64,000 nucleotides of DNA, taken from NCBI GenBank assembly GCA_947652605.1, contig OX393576.1:54226966-54290965 (forward strand). Direction: 5' to 3'. The DNA is from Elmis aenea. Its lineage: Eukaryota; Arthropoda; Insecta; Coleoptera; Elmidae. Within the stretch, counting starts at the first letter, position 1, and every line of letters starts with the position of its first letter. This document shows, piece by piece, positions 34,036 through 44,967 of this stretch. The translations under genes and the position numbers were made by a program. Below the pieces are notes generated by a model that was not told the DNA's origin, did not search any database, and was given only the letters and a program-made list of their open reading frames with translations.

Positions 34036-35709
34036 TATAGATGAAGAAAATGTATATGAATCCGTACTATTGTTAAGAAATAAGCCTAAATGTAATTGTG
34101 CTCTCAAATAGATGTTATAAACTACAGTACAAAGAAAGAAATAATCAGGATTTATACGGGAAAGGCCACGTAGATTAAGTCTGAATACCATTAAAGCACA
34201 GAGTCTTCTCTTACTCCAATACGTATCATATGCCACGGGAAAGATATAAATAAAATACCTTTATTGATATTACGGCAATATATTTGTATAATTTACAATG
34301 TTATTTATATTAACAGAATTTTGTTTGTTGGAATATTGAGACAAAAATTGATTTTCGGACTCATTCAAACTAGCAAATGTATCGACAAGACATAATTATG
34401 ATGAAGCCCGAACGTATCTAGGACTTTTTACAAAAATAAAATTTAACAGTTTTTGGTACGTAACAGAAGATAATGCAGTAAATAAAAATTAACTATCTAA
34501 TAACGATCAGACTACAAATACATGCGTGACCCTTAAAACCCTTGTGTTACCAAATGGTTACAGGTAATACAGTAACTTTGTTATACATAGCAGTTTTTAA
34601 GTGTAACTCTGTATTTTTAAACTTGATTGTGGCGAAGGTATACGCCTAAATTATGTATGAAATGGTCGGGCAAATATCCTATCTTGAATTTTTTCTTGTT
34701 CGTATATAATAGTGCGATAATGTTTTTATATTATATGTAAGAGTACAATGGGTGTTACACTAAAGCAAGTATCACTTTTTGCATTCTCTTTTTGAGCAAT
34801 ATTATTTTACTGCGCTTTATATACTTTCCTTAATAAAAACTCAATGTTATGAGATTACTGAACTTGGAGTAAATTATTTTTACAACCTATATTTAAGTTA
34901 TAAATTGTGAGTTACGGTCTGAAAATTAAATATATAAAATACTTTAGCAAACTGGCATAAATAATTAACAAAAAAATATTAGTAACGCTTATTTAATATT
35001 TTAAAGAAAGGGTTTTTCAAAAATGTAAAATAATATCGTTTTGAAAATAATGCACGAAAATATAAGATAAATGGTAATAAAAGCTACGGACATTTTTTAT
35101 CTCAAGACATTTCCAACCACGCAGCTTGATTTAAACGATGTTGCTTTCAGTTTGATATAAGTTGTTCTAAAAGTTTTCGAGTAAAACTTGACATTTAAGA
35201 ACATTATATACAAAACAACAGACTTAAATATACTTCTGGGAAACATAAATAAAAATCAGTTGTGTAATGGAAAAATATGTTTCGGTTTACCTGACATGTA
35301 ATAAAGTAGATGAGACAATTAAGTTCTAAATTTGCATTGCTGTGTTTTATTAATTCAAGCTTTTTTAACAGCCACAGCGATACCATGTTACTAAAGCAGT
35401 AGAAAATTATCAACCCAATTAAGGTCAATTCAATTTTAAAAGATCTGGCAGCAATTGCTTGAAAATAAGTTTAAGAGAAAGAAATCTCGATAGAAAATAT
35501 TCTGTAAAGTTTATTATTGGTTCAAAATTAAAACAAATTATAAGTAGTGTAAAGGTAAACGACTAAAGCCTAGATCTAGTTCAAAATCTTGTTTATTATA
35601 CAAAGTCAATACAATTATTAAAATCAAAAAATTTAGAATAAAATGTATTCATAAGACACGGTTATCATAAAACATCAAAGTTTACCATCTCCTTAATAAA
35701 TACTACATA
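34036..35709. other. Intergenic or intronic, no gene seen
   Basis: AT-rich. No terminal repeats or coding similarity that I can support. Confidence 0.3.
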
Positions 35710-35711
35710 TA

Positions 35712-36081
35712 CAGGGTGAATATTATGTACCAGGCCGATGTTGTTTTTGAATAACCCGGAAATGAATAACATTTTTTTTTATTTGGATTTTTTTATTCAA
35801 CAGTAGGCTTATGGCAATTATGTATGGAATATGACATCGCTCAAGTGACCACCTCTGGCAGCGTTACAAATGCCTGTTCTTTTAATCATATTTTTCATGA
35901 CATTCTCGCACGTTTCGCGTGTTATTTCCGCAATTTCATGTCGTATATTGTCCTGAAGCATTGGAATTGTTGTTGGTTTATTAGCGTAGACTTTTCCTTT
36001 CAGGTACCCCCACAGAAAATAGTCGGGTGACGTTAAATCGGGTGATCGCGGGGGCCATTTGACATTTAGTAATTGGCAGTC
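35712..36081 (-). mobile_element. 3' end of a mariner-like element
   Basis: The terminus TA|CAGGGTGAATATTATGTACC at 35710-35731 is followed (reading on the minus strand towards it) by the C-terminal part of a mariner-like transposase gene, 36081-35818. The 5' part is missing; the break lies near 36081. It links the CAGGGTG-type terminus with a mariner transposase gene. Confidence 0.75.
35818..36081 (-). pseudogene. mariner-like transposase, C-terminal fragment
   Basis: Open reverse-strand frame of 87 codons: KWPPRSPDLTSPDYFLWGYL, KGKVYANKPTTIPMLQDNIR, HEIAEITRETCENVMKNMIK, RTGICNAARGGHLSDVIFHT, stop at 35820-35818. The WPPRSPDLTPLDFFLWG block is the conserved final catalytic-Asp region of insect mariner-like transposases, and RTG.C....GGHL is the usual C-terminus. 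No stop interrupts it, but the first two thirds of the protein are gone. Confidence 0.85.
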
Positions 36082-36087
36082 TTAAAG

Positions 36088-36220
36088 AGTAGTCAATTAC
36101 GATCAAACGTCGGCCGGAAACGTCCGCCGAGCGCGAGCGCGGAGCGCCAGTAGTCTGTAATTGAACGTTTGGGAACGTCCGCCGGGCGCGAGCGCGGAGC
36201 GCGAGTAGTCTGTGATTGAT
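36088..36220. repeat. GC-rich tandem repeat, about 2.2 copies of a 55-61 bp unit
   Basis: Units begin GTAGTC(TGT)AATT and contain AACGTCCGCCGAGCGCGAGC and GCGGAGCGC (36089-36149, 36150-36204, then a partial copy). Base composition is far more GC-rich than the flanks. It could be subterminal sequence of the hAT-type element whose end is at 36579, since both use the word GCGGAGCG. Confidence 0.6.
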
Positions 36221-36469
36221 AAAAGAGAATTGTAATCACCCTTGCAACGCCGGGTAAATCGCCTAGTATAAAAAAAAGTTTATTTTGAAAAATTTTAAAG
36301 TAGTTTTTTTCTTTTTTTAACTTTTGAAGATCAATAATTAATTTGTTCATTTATTTAACTTCACTTGTTTCTTAGGGTCAAATATTGTAATTTTTGGTCC
36401 ATTTCCACATATCTCATAAAATTTTAGCTTTGTTTTAAAAAAAAAAATTTAAATAAAAATCCTATTTTA

Positions 36470-36579
36470 TTAATTTTTGGAGCGCGGAGCGGAGCGGGAG
36501 CGGAGCTGGAGCAGGCATCTAGATGCCGGAGCGGAGCTGGAGCGGAGCAACTAAAAAATTGGACTGCTCCAAACCCCTG
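36470..36579. mobile_element. hAT-type terminus (same family as 3812-3866)
   Basis: GGAGCGGAGCTGGAGC repeats lead to AACTAAAAAATTGGACTGCT and CCAAACCCCTG at 36579, almost identical to the end at 3812-3866. The next 8 bases are GGTAATAC. If the left end was CAGGGG it should be preceded by GGTAATAC, but that was not found upstream, so the element is incomplete or its left end has decayed. Confidence 0.65.
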
Positions 36580-36587
36580 GGTAATAC

Positions 36588-37699
36588 AATACCATTTTGC
36601 GATATTTTGTTAAAAATATAACTAACAATAGTTTTTATGTTGAGCTAGATTCGGTATTCCCGCGTGTGTCATGATTTCAAGCAATTTAGAATCATTACTA
36701 AGATAATCTATCTGAAAATCCTACTTATAAAACTTAATATTAGTTTGAAACATGTTATTAAATAAATATTATACATTTCTCATGCACGAAGTATTTTTCA
36801 TTAATTTCACTCACTCATTACTCATCAAGTACTGAAGCTGACCGTACTAAGGGCACTGAACAGGTGCCCCAAATGTAAAGTAGGGCTTCAAAAAATCTTT
36901 TTTTTTGCATATCGTTCAAAAATAATGTTGGTGAAAATGTTACCACATTCATATTATAATGTATCGTATAAGGGTAAATTTATAACTTTAAATTGATTTT
37001 CATTTGCTGAAATATAGTAATATTAAAATCAGAATAGCACTTAGTCCATTTAGCTGGCTTACGTTATCATGAATAATGATCAAATAAAACAATTTGTATA
37101 CTGTATATTCAGCCGTCTCTCATTAAAATACATAATATAATGAATATATTATGAAAAATAATAGTTGGTTATTGTAATGTAAATTAACTCCATTCCAACG
37201 AAGTTTAGAACTTGCTTATATAGTATATAAATTATGCTTTAGATGTATTTAAACAGCATAATACAATCAAGGTAGACCTATATGAAATTTAAATAACCCA
37301 ACAAAATAAAGTCTGCGGTAATAATTAACATGTTAATAGCGAAATAAAATTTAAATAAAATGTGTAGTGTGCGTCAAATCTATATACTCATAAACAAGAG
37401 CAATATAACATAATTAGTCAGTTTCAAACCAAACGTTAAAACTTACTAAAACATTTAAGATGCTGCTAAAAATGTAGGGAATTTAGTTGAAAACAGTCAG
37501 TTACATTATTTATTAAAATAAACACAAAATTTTGTTTAAAAAAGGTTTTAACTACGTTTGCCAAGCATAGTAATAAAGATATAAAAGTGTACTTTAATAA
37601 ATTTTACTTTAATTAAAAATATAATCATAAAGTTAATTGAATATTTTACTGCTACTAATAAATTTCTTAATGTTTACGTTATAAGCTGCCCTTGCAAAC
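36588..37699. other. Intergenic or intronic, no gene seen
   Basis: AT-rich sequence with no recognisable feature. Confidence 0.3.
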
Positions 37700-38565
37700 A
37701 ATTTTTTTAAACGCTAAAGCCTATTTGTTTTTACACAGTCTTGTAGAAAATTTGATATTTTTCGAGATATCGCGATTTTATTGTAAATTATTCGGCAATG
37801 TAATATTTTCGAGTACGCTATGAAGGTAGACAGCGGTAAGTTTAAAACAATCGAAAGATAAAAACAAGAAAGTTGTAATATTATCTTTTTTCACTTATTT
37901 TCGACATTTTTCATAATGTAGATGTGATTTTACCATTTTTACATGTAATCGAGATTTCTTAAAATTATGCATTTATTCCTTGGACCAGTATGAAGGGACA
38001 ATTACTAAATCCTAAAAATGAATGTTTTGTGTTTCTACAGTATGATTTTTGGTTCAACCCTATTCGTTTTTGTAAATTTAAAGATAAGACTGGTAAGTGA
38101 CTTTTGTTTAATCAGCGTTCTTTTCGCGTACTCAATACATTATCAATCGATTTTTAAGACTTTGCACACGATCAAAATAAATTATGTGAAACAAATTATG
38201 GCCCTGATAAGAAACCTTGACATAAACTTAATATTAATAAAATCACATCTACATTATAAAAAATGTCGAAAATAAGTGAGAAAAAGATAATATTACAACT
38301 TCCTTGTTTTTATCTTTCAATTGTTTCAAAATTACCGTTGTCTACCTCTATAGCCTACTCGAAAATATTACGTTGCCCTAATAATTATCAATAAAATCGC
38401 GATATCTCAAAAAATATGTTTTAGGTATGAAACACGCTTAATGTTTTCAAAAAACAATCAAATTTTCTACAAGACTGTAAAAACAAATAGGCTGTAGCAT
38501 TTAAAAACATTGAGTTATTGATGTTTAAAGTTTTACGAGTTTGACCAAGCGTAAAAAACACCCTG
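37700..38565. mobile_element. Foldback MITE ending CACCCTG|TA
   Basis: The left arm (CCTATTTGTTTTTACACAG, TCTTGTAGAAAATTTGAT, GATATCGCGATTTTATTG, CTTATTTTCGACATTTTTCA) is complementary to the right arm between about 38240 and 38505. The right end reads AAAAAACACCCTG|TA at 38555-38567. The left terminus is not preserved in recognisable form. The central 38010-38230 region contains only weak open frames. Confidence 0.75.
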
Positions 38566-38606
38566 TATAATATTTTTTATATTAAATATTATATTATATA
38601 CATATA

Positions 38607-38980
38607 CAGGGTGTCACACAAAAAACGCCGCAAGCTGTAACTCCGTTGCTTGTGGTCCGATTTTGGTGAACAAATAACTAAATGAAATGGCTCCTCAAAT
38701 ACTATAAACTGATTTGGATTAAATTTTTTTCAAGTTGAACTTAAATGTCAAACGATAGTCAATTTTTTTTTCCAAATTGCATCATTTATTTTTTTTTTTA
38801 CTACATCTGGTAGACATATTTTTCTGAATTCAAGGTAATCATAAATTAATTTTAGTGCTAAACTAATAAGAAATAAAAAATAAAAGTTTAAGGGAAAAAT
38901 AGGTTAGTTTTCACAACATTTTCAAGCGTGCCGTAGAAAACAAAAAAACCTGAATCAACAAATGTCATTTAAATACCACA
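38607..38980. mobile_element. Start of another TA-flanked MITE, partial
   Basis: TA|CAGGGTGTCACACAAAAAAC starts at 38607. This is the common terminus type of the window. A matching right end could not be assigned, and the sequence runs into the mariner element from 38982, so it is probably truncated by it. Confidence 0.5.
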
Positions 38981-39334
38981 CTGACGTTTTTCAGGAGGAA
39001 TAGTATATATTTTAGGCGCTGGCAGTATAGACCATTTTGAGTTAAAAAATCATATCAAAATGTGTCCAATTATCAATGGATAGGAAGATACAGCTGTTTG
39101 AATGTTAACCTTAAAAAGTCTCATAATTGGTTGACTATCGCATTTATTGATTATTTAAAATATAAAACACACGAATTATTAGCAATAGTTCAAAGTTTTT
39201 ATTTTTATTTAGTCATTTGTCTTTCTACCGTTAGGTGTAAGACTATATTAATTTACTAAACCAATTTAAGATAAAAACTAAACACAAGTTCGATAAAAGT
39301 ACATTTAACATAATATTTAATGTGAGCTTCACTA

Positions 39335-39667
39335 TTATGTTAACTTTCTTTCTTGCTCACTAACTATTCTTTTCCACCCCACTCTGTTTTGAGACAGCTC
39401 CTTTACGTCCTCCCATTTAATACCTTTTTCTTGCGCTGCCTTCTTTACTCCTTCTTTCCAAGTTTTTCTTGGTCGGCCCCTTTTATTTTTTCCCTGCGTC
39501 CTTGCTTCGTACGTTTTCCTTGTTAATTTTTCATCTGTCATTCTATTAATGTGGCCTAACCATCCTAACTGTCTTTCCCATAACTTAACTTCTGTTGATT
39601 TTATTTTTAGTTTTTCTCTGTATGTCTCGTTTTTTATTTTGTCTAGTTTTGTCTTTCCCTCGTTCAA
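39335..39667 (-). pseudogene. LINE 3' fragment, C-terminal tail of RT protein
   Basis: A 110-codon open reverse-strand frame: YREKLKIKSTEVKLWERQL, GWLGHINRMTDEKLTRKTYE, ARTQGKNKRGRPRKTWKEGV, KKAAQEKGIKWEDVKELSQN and RVGWKRIV. This is the conserved tail of insect LINE proteins (L.W.GHV.RM, GRPRKTW..GV, R..WR). It is 5'-truncated at about 39670, as usual for LINE insertions, and sits antisense within the mariner element. Confidence 0.8.
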
Positions 39668-39689
39668 AGTTCAAAGTTAATGTTCAAAA

Positions 39690-39930
39690 ATCCCTCCGCC
39701 AACTTCAATGCACTCTCGAACACTTGACAATACTACGTGTAGCTGAACATTCTAGCCGTCAGGTGACACACTATCTAATTCTAACATAACCAGAAAGATG
39801 GATCGGTCGAGATGGTCACGTTAATTGGCCACCAAGGTCCCCATACCTTACCCCATTAGATTTTTTCTGTGGAGATGGGGAAAGTGACGTCTGCCAAGGA
39901 ACAGTAACAAACTATCTTCCTAACCATTAA
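39690..39930 (+). pseudogene. mariner-like transposase fragment
   Basis: Forward frames read SSRQVTHYLILT, a stop, PERWIGRDGHVNWPPRSPYL, TPLDFF and, shifted, ESDVCQGT. This covers the segment before and through the last catalytic-Asp region (WPPRSPDLTPLDFF) of mariner-like transposases. It carries at least one stop and a frameshift. The N-terminal part was displaced or lost with the LINE insertion. Confidence 0.75.
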
Positions 39931-40024
39931 GAAAAAAACACATGTTTATATGAATTTTTTAACTCAAAGTGGTCCATATTACCAGCTCCTAAAATATTAA
40001 TAATTCCACCTAAAACGCCCTGTA

Positions 40025-41188
40025 TATATTATTTTCTTAGGTTGTAATTTATTCAAAGTAAATAACACTTTATGTGCATCAATATCAATAAATTAGATTT
40101 CTACCAACAACATCAACTGTGTCGTACCATTGTCATGACAATGATTAATAATTTAATTATCTCAATAAGCATACATTTTAATGGAAAAATAATCATACTC
40201 CATTTAAAATTCGTTCCGTTTTTTAGTTTCGTAACTAAATTACTTCTGTCTTGCATTATATTAAATTTAGAAAGCGCCCTCCTTCGCCTTATCCAAGCAA
40301 TAAGGCCCACGTTAAATTTGTGATAATCTAACAAGGTTATTATTTCTTAGAAATGGTCATTCCCACACAAGCGAAAATGGGTTAGGTGCATATGCAACAT
40401 CGCTGTGTATTCAAAGAAATAGCGATGTTAAATATACCCTACACTTTCATCAAAAACCACAAACCTTTTACATAAATTAAGAAGAAACAAAAGAGAATAT
40501 GCTCTTCTAGGAACTAATATATTAAGATGTAAATCTTCCACAATAAAAAAAATATTTTTAAAACTCATAATTTTTGTATTAATAATATATTACAAGTTTA
40601 TTAAATTATCAAGCATAGACAAAAATTATTATTAAATTCAAAATATAATCAAAGCAGTTTCCAATATTCTGATAACTCAGGAAAAACTGCAACTATTAAA
40701 TAACTATTGCATTTTTTAAAGCAATAAAATGTAGCAAAACCTAATTTAAGCAATTTTTATACTGATGACATTGTTAGCTGCAAAGAACACAAAACCTAAA
40801 AATTTTAAAAATACATTTCTGATAAGCGACCTTACTCTCCTGTCCTAGGAAAAGCCGAAAGTAATGAGCAGAAATAATTAAAGTTTTTATGTTTCTTAAT
40901 ATACAAAGTTTGGTTATCAAAAACCATAGGTTTATTTTCTGGTTTATCAGAAACTTGATGTCAGCAGAAAATTTTCTATTCAATAGTAAGAAAACTTGGT
41001 GTTTGTGCTGTCCAATATTGTACATTTGATATAAAACAATGTTATTGTTAACATATTAAAAACAATATTTCACACAGAAATTGCATTAGAACAGATTTAT
41101 ATGGTTTTTATAATAAGATAAAAGAATTATTTGAACAACAATTTGCACCAATTTTACTGTTGTTACGTCCTTTGAGAGTAATCCCTTA
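40025..41188. other. Intergenic or intronic, no gene seen
   Basis: AT-rich; 41090-41188 may hold a decayed 5' extension of the LINE that follows. Nothing else was recognised. Confidence 0.3.
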
Positions 41189-42871
41189 AAACCAAGTTAT
41201 CAAAAGTCTATCTATTACAGGACCAAATGAGGAAGGAATATCATCTAAAGTATTTAAAGATTCAATGTGTGTAATAGGGAATAGGTTATTAGAAATAATT
41301 AACTTGTCGCTGAGAAAAGGGATCTTCCCAGAAAACTGGAAAACATCAACTATTATACCTATCCAGAAAGTACCTAACACTAAATTATGTCAAAACTTTA
41401 GACCAATCAATACAGTGCCCGTTTACGAAAAAGTTTTAGAGCTAATTGTTAAAAAGCAAATCCTAGAATATTTACAGATTAATGATGTGATAGTGGATAA
41501 CCAGTCGGGTTTTCGCAGTGGACATTCTTGTGAAACAGTGCTTCAGAATATTTGTGATTTGTGGTTTAGAAATATGGAAAATGGTGAAATAACACTAGCC
41601 GTATTTTTGGATTTTCGTAGAGCCTTTGAGACGATCAATAGAGAATTATTAATAAAAAAATTAGAAAAAATAGGGATAAGTGAGGTAGCATTGTCTTGGT
41701 TTAAATCATACTTACAAAATAGACATCAACAAGTTAAATATAATAGAACTATATCATCTTGTTTAAAAACCACACATGGTGTACCACAAGGAACCGTTCT
41801 GGGTCCTCTGCTTTTTGTTGTTTATATAAACGATATGGTTAAATACGCCAAACATTGTGAAATAAAAATGTTTGCGGACGATACAATGTTGTTTGTTAGT
41901 GGATTTAAAACAAGTGAATTAGTAGATAAGATGAATTTAGATCTAAGTAATATTTATAAATGGCTATGCGATAATAATTTATGTATTAATGTTGATAAAT
42001 CCAAATTCATGATTTTGGGAACTAACCACATTATCTATAAAACAAATATTTATAATGCTAATCTGGATGTAAAAATTAGCAACACTAATTTAGAAAGAGT
42101 AACCGAAATTAAATACCTTGGTGTTATATTAGATGAAAATTTAACGTTTAAGTTACACGCAAAATACATGATGAACAAAATTTCTAAAAAGATTTTTCTC
42201 TTTAAAAGATGTAGCAAACACATGAGTATGTACACTAGAGTTTTACTGTATAAAACAATAATAGCTCCTCATTTTGAGTTTTGCGCTTCATTACTTATTA
42301 ATTTAAATAAAAATGAACTTCAACAATTACAGAAATTGCAAAATCGCGCCATGCGCACTATTTTAAAGTGTTCAATTCTTTCCCCTATCAAGGTTATGTT
42401 AAATACACTTCAATTTATGAGTATTAATCAGAGAATAATATTTAGAACATTAGAGCTAGTTTTAAAAATTAAACTACAAAAAACACCAAAATATCTGTAT
42501 GAAAATGTAAAATTAGTCCATGAGATACACAGTTATAAAACTAGAAATAGGCTTAATTTCGTTATAGAGAAATGTACTAAAAGTCAAACTGCTCGTTCAT
42601 TATTTTATCAAGGTTTTAAAATATTTAATAATATGCCGCATCAAATCAAAGTATGTAATAATTATAAGAAGGGTATTAAATCAATTAAGGAGTACGTATT
42701 AGAACGCTATTAAACTGTTATCTTAGATACTTAGAATTTAGAAGATTTTTTAGATTTTTATTTTATTTTATTCTATTTTTATTTTTATTATATTTACTAT
42801 TATTAAATTATGTTACAATGTAATAGCAATTGCTAAAATAAAGCTAACTTACTTACTTACTTACTTACTTA
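41189..42871 (+). mobile_element. 5'-truncated CR1/Jockey-like LINE with (ACTT)n tail
   Basis: Contains a long open RT frame, then about 120 bp of AT-rich 3' UTR, AATAAA at 42837-42842 and a tail of ACTT repeats to 42871. ORF1, the endonuclease and the first RT segment are missing. The intact frame suggests a fairly young insertion compared with the LINE relics at 17.9, 21.9 and 25.6 kb. Confidence 0.82.
41265..42713 (+). CDS. LINE reverse transcriptase, 5'-truncated but open (482 aa from first ATG)
   Basis: A non-LTR reverse transcriptase, which copies element RNA at the insertion site. Blocks in order: FPENWKTSTIIPIQKVPNTK, FRPINTVPVYEKVLE, QSGFRSGHSCETVLQN, LAVFLDFRRAFETINRELL, HGVPQGTVLGPLLFVVYIND, the catalytic FADD at residues 203-206 (41871-41882), YLGVILDENLTFKLHAKYM, then EFCASLLINLNKNE and QKLQNRAMRTILKCSILSPI of the downstream domain. 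The frame is open upstream of this ATG to 41189 (GPNEEGISSKVFKDS), so the ATG is internal to a longer ancestral protein. No stop up to the natural end at 42713. Unlikely to be mobile because the endonuclease is absent. Confidence 0.88.
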   Translation: MCVIGNRLLEIINLSLRKGIFPENWKTSTIIPIQKVPNTKLCQNFRPINTVPVYEKVLELIVKKQILEYLQINDVIVDNQSGFRSGHSCETVLQNICDLWFRNMENGEITLAVFLDFRRAFETINRELLIKKLEKIGISEVALSWFKSYLQNRHQQVKYNRTISSCLKTTHGVPQGTVLGPLLFVVYINDMVKYAKHCEIKMFADDTMLFVSGFKTSELVDKMNLDLSNIYKWLCDNNLCINVDKSKFMILGTNHIIYKTNIYNANLDVKISNTNLERVTEIKYLGVILDENLTFKLHAKYMMNKISKKIFLFKRCSKHMSMYTRVLLYKTIIAPHFEFCASLLINLNKNELQQLQKLQNRAMRTILKCSILSPIKVMLNTLQFMSINQRIIFRTLELVLKIKLQKTPKYLYENVKLVHEIHSYKTRNRLNFVIEKCTKSQTARSLFYQGFKIFNNMPHQIKVCNNYKKGIKSIKEYVLERY

Positions 42872-43914
42872 ACAAAATTTATCGCTCAAAAGTAAAACAC
42901 TTTCTTGTAAGCATTCAAATTATGAAAATATTTTGTTAGCTCTGGAATAACAATTAATTGTAACATAATCATTGTAGCCCTGAAGAAGGCGAAAATGTAC
43001 TCAACGAAACATATAGGACAATAGTGAAATGTAAAATAAATATTAAGGTAATACTAATATTATTAATTAGAAAGCAGATTAAGTCACATTCTCATAATTT
43101 GTTTACTTAAATGTTTATTTTCTAGATTTTGTTTTAATATTTAGCGTCGACTTCGGATTTCACGGACAAAAATTGCCTTAGGCTTTTTGACATAACCAAC
43201 CTGTTACACGGCCTTAGTAAACAAAACATTCATTACCCCCTTCATACTGCTAAAGTGTCTTTCAAACGTTCTTTAAGAATTAACAACTTGTTATGTCATA
43301 ATTTGTTTTAAACTTCTCATCGTTCATTCCAATGTTTATTATGCTGACGTTTTTTGTTAACAAAACTCCGTTTTGATTACTATTACGGTTATTTTTGTTT
43401 ACAATCAAAACATCACCCAACCTTTTTTGTTAAATTAACCATCAAACACAAACCACCTATCAGCAAAACAAAAGAAACGCAATACATTTCAAGGATAGAA
43501 AAGAAAATGTGCTACTGCTCAAAGAGTTGTTATTTTAACTCGTAAGTTTTGTAATAGTTTTTACAAATACTGTATTAAAATTTAAAGAACAATGTTAAAA
43601 AGTCATTGATAGATATTAAAATAGTTGATTTATGGAAAGTAAAAGCAGTTTTAGTATTAGAAAAAATTTAAAAGTTTCAACACCATACCAAAAGTAGCAG
43701 TTAAAGTCTTGTCTTGAAGACGGATGTCGATATAAATATTTTACTAAAAAATTAAAGACGAATCCGGAATTGGAGAATAACATGTATAAAGCACTTTTTA
43801 ACAAATAGAATTACTTAGATATCAAAGAAATATTTGTTTAAAAAAAATATTTACGCAATTAAAAAGTTTACAGAACCAAGATTTTTTGTTATTATTGTAC
43901 AAAGTCTACACTTA
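42872..43914. other. Intergenic or intronic
   Basis: GCCCTGAAGAAGGCGAAAAT followed by CGAAAC near 42976-43010 resembles a retroelement 3' end. No other feature. Confidence 0.3.
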
Positions 43915-43915
43915 T

Positions 43916-43975
43916 GGGTAGTTCACACGGTGACATTTAAAGTCGCGACTTTAAATGTCACCGTGTGAACTACCC
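43916..43975. mobile_element. Perfect 60-bp spacer-less palindrome made of two MITE termini
   Basis: GGGTAGTTCACACGGTGACA then TTTAAAGTCG meets its exact reverse complement with no loop; all 30 base pairs of each arm match. The first 20 bases are the terminal repeat of the MITE at 26750-26940. It is flanked by TTA on the left (43912-43914) and TTA on the right (43976-43978), in keeping with a 3-bp target duplication. This is the shortest possible form of the family: two ends and nothing between. Confidence 0.85.
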
Positions 43976-43978
43976 TTA

Positions 43979-44734
43979 ACTTCTTTTGCTAGCTCAAAAT
44001 GAAGATATTGATAGACAATGAAGGTGAGAGGTGATTGAGAATAAAATAATATTTACATTAATGGAGCAAGAAAATATAGTCGGAAAATATAACTACAATA
44101 TTTAACAAAATCTACTCGAGAAATCAAATTGTCTTTGTATAGTTCAACTTTTTTTTCTAAATACATATGGCGATTCCGAATGTTTCTTCGTGGAGTTTGA
44201 TTGATGCAATGAACGCTGTTAATGTTAATCTTAACAATCTGTCTGAATGTTTATTAAAGTATGCATAAAAACGTGAATATTGGGATGTGGTGAAGGTTAA
44301 TATGAATTGATTTTACTATGAAAAGATTCACATGTGTTTGTAGTTCTCATAGTACATAATTTTAAAATTAATTCTTGGAACATTAAATTAGGATCTACCC
44401 ATATAATCAAGGTTTAGAAAATATTTGTACGCAGTTTGAGTGTAGGAATAAAGCATGGTCATAAAAGTTGGTAATGATGGGATTAGAATGGCTGCAGTTC
44501 GTGTGCACCGATTTTTTAAATCGTAATATTTATCTGTTAAAAAAAAAACTAGTAAAAAAAAGTATTGTGTTATTAAATATTGATACCTGTATTAGTTTCC
44601 TTTCTGTTAACATTTAAATAAATGTGTTCAAATAAATTTTGATTTTTTCTTCAAATAGGTACATCGTTCATACAACACTTTTTTTAAATTTAAATCATAA
44701 TAAAGGGTCCTCCCTGGGGTTTTTCATATTTGAC
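43979..44734. other. Intergenic or intronic, no gene seen
   Basis: AT-rich sequence. TCCTCCCTG at about 44708-44716 has the same tip as the hAT end at 44967 but in the same orientation. Confidence 0.3.
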
Positions 44735-44967
44735 CATTTTGTTTGTCCCGGAATTCCAGGAAGAAGTAGGTCTTTGTCCCGGTATTTCCCGGGACCCGGG
44801 GATGTAATAAATTATGTCAATGTTTTTAAATAAATAATCCAAAAAATGAAGGGAGGGGTTTATTTTTTTAATCCCGATAATTCCCGGGACGAAAAGCATT
44901 TCCCGGGAAATATAAAATAGCTTAAAATGGACCGGGATCCCGGGAAAAAAAACGCTAGTCCTCCCTG
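44735..44967. mobile_element. hAT-type fragment with TCCCGGGA subterminal repeats
   Basis: TCCCGGAATTCC, TCCCGGTATTTCCCGGGAC, ATTCCCGGGAC, ATTTCCCGGGAAAT and GGACCGGGATCCCGGG recur. The right end AACGCTAGTCCTCCCTG is the complement of a CAGGGAGG-type hAT terminus. A candidate target site TTTTACGA follows, but no matching left end and duplication were found. Confidence 0.6.

Larger units (their letters stand above)
38982..40022 (+). mobile_element. mariner-like element interrupted by a LINE fragment
   Basis: The left segment (GACGTTTTTCAGGAGGAATA, TATTTTAGGCGCTGGCAGTA, CCATTTTGAGTTAAAAAATC; 38984-39060) is the reverse complement of 39950-40022 (GGTCCATATTACCAGCTCCT / AAAATATTAATAATTCCACC), which ends CGCCCTG|TA. 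These are terminal inverted repeats of about 70 bp. Inside are a mariner transposase fragment (39690-39930, plus strand) and an inserted LINE tail (39335-39667, minus strand). Confidence 0.7.

Noticed and set aside
44690..44899. 64-69 aa frames around the TCCCGGGA cluster
   Set aside because: They arise from the hAT subterminal repeats, not from coding sequence.
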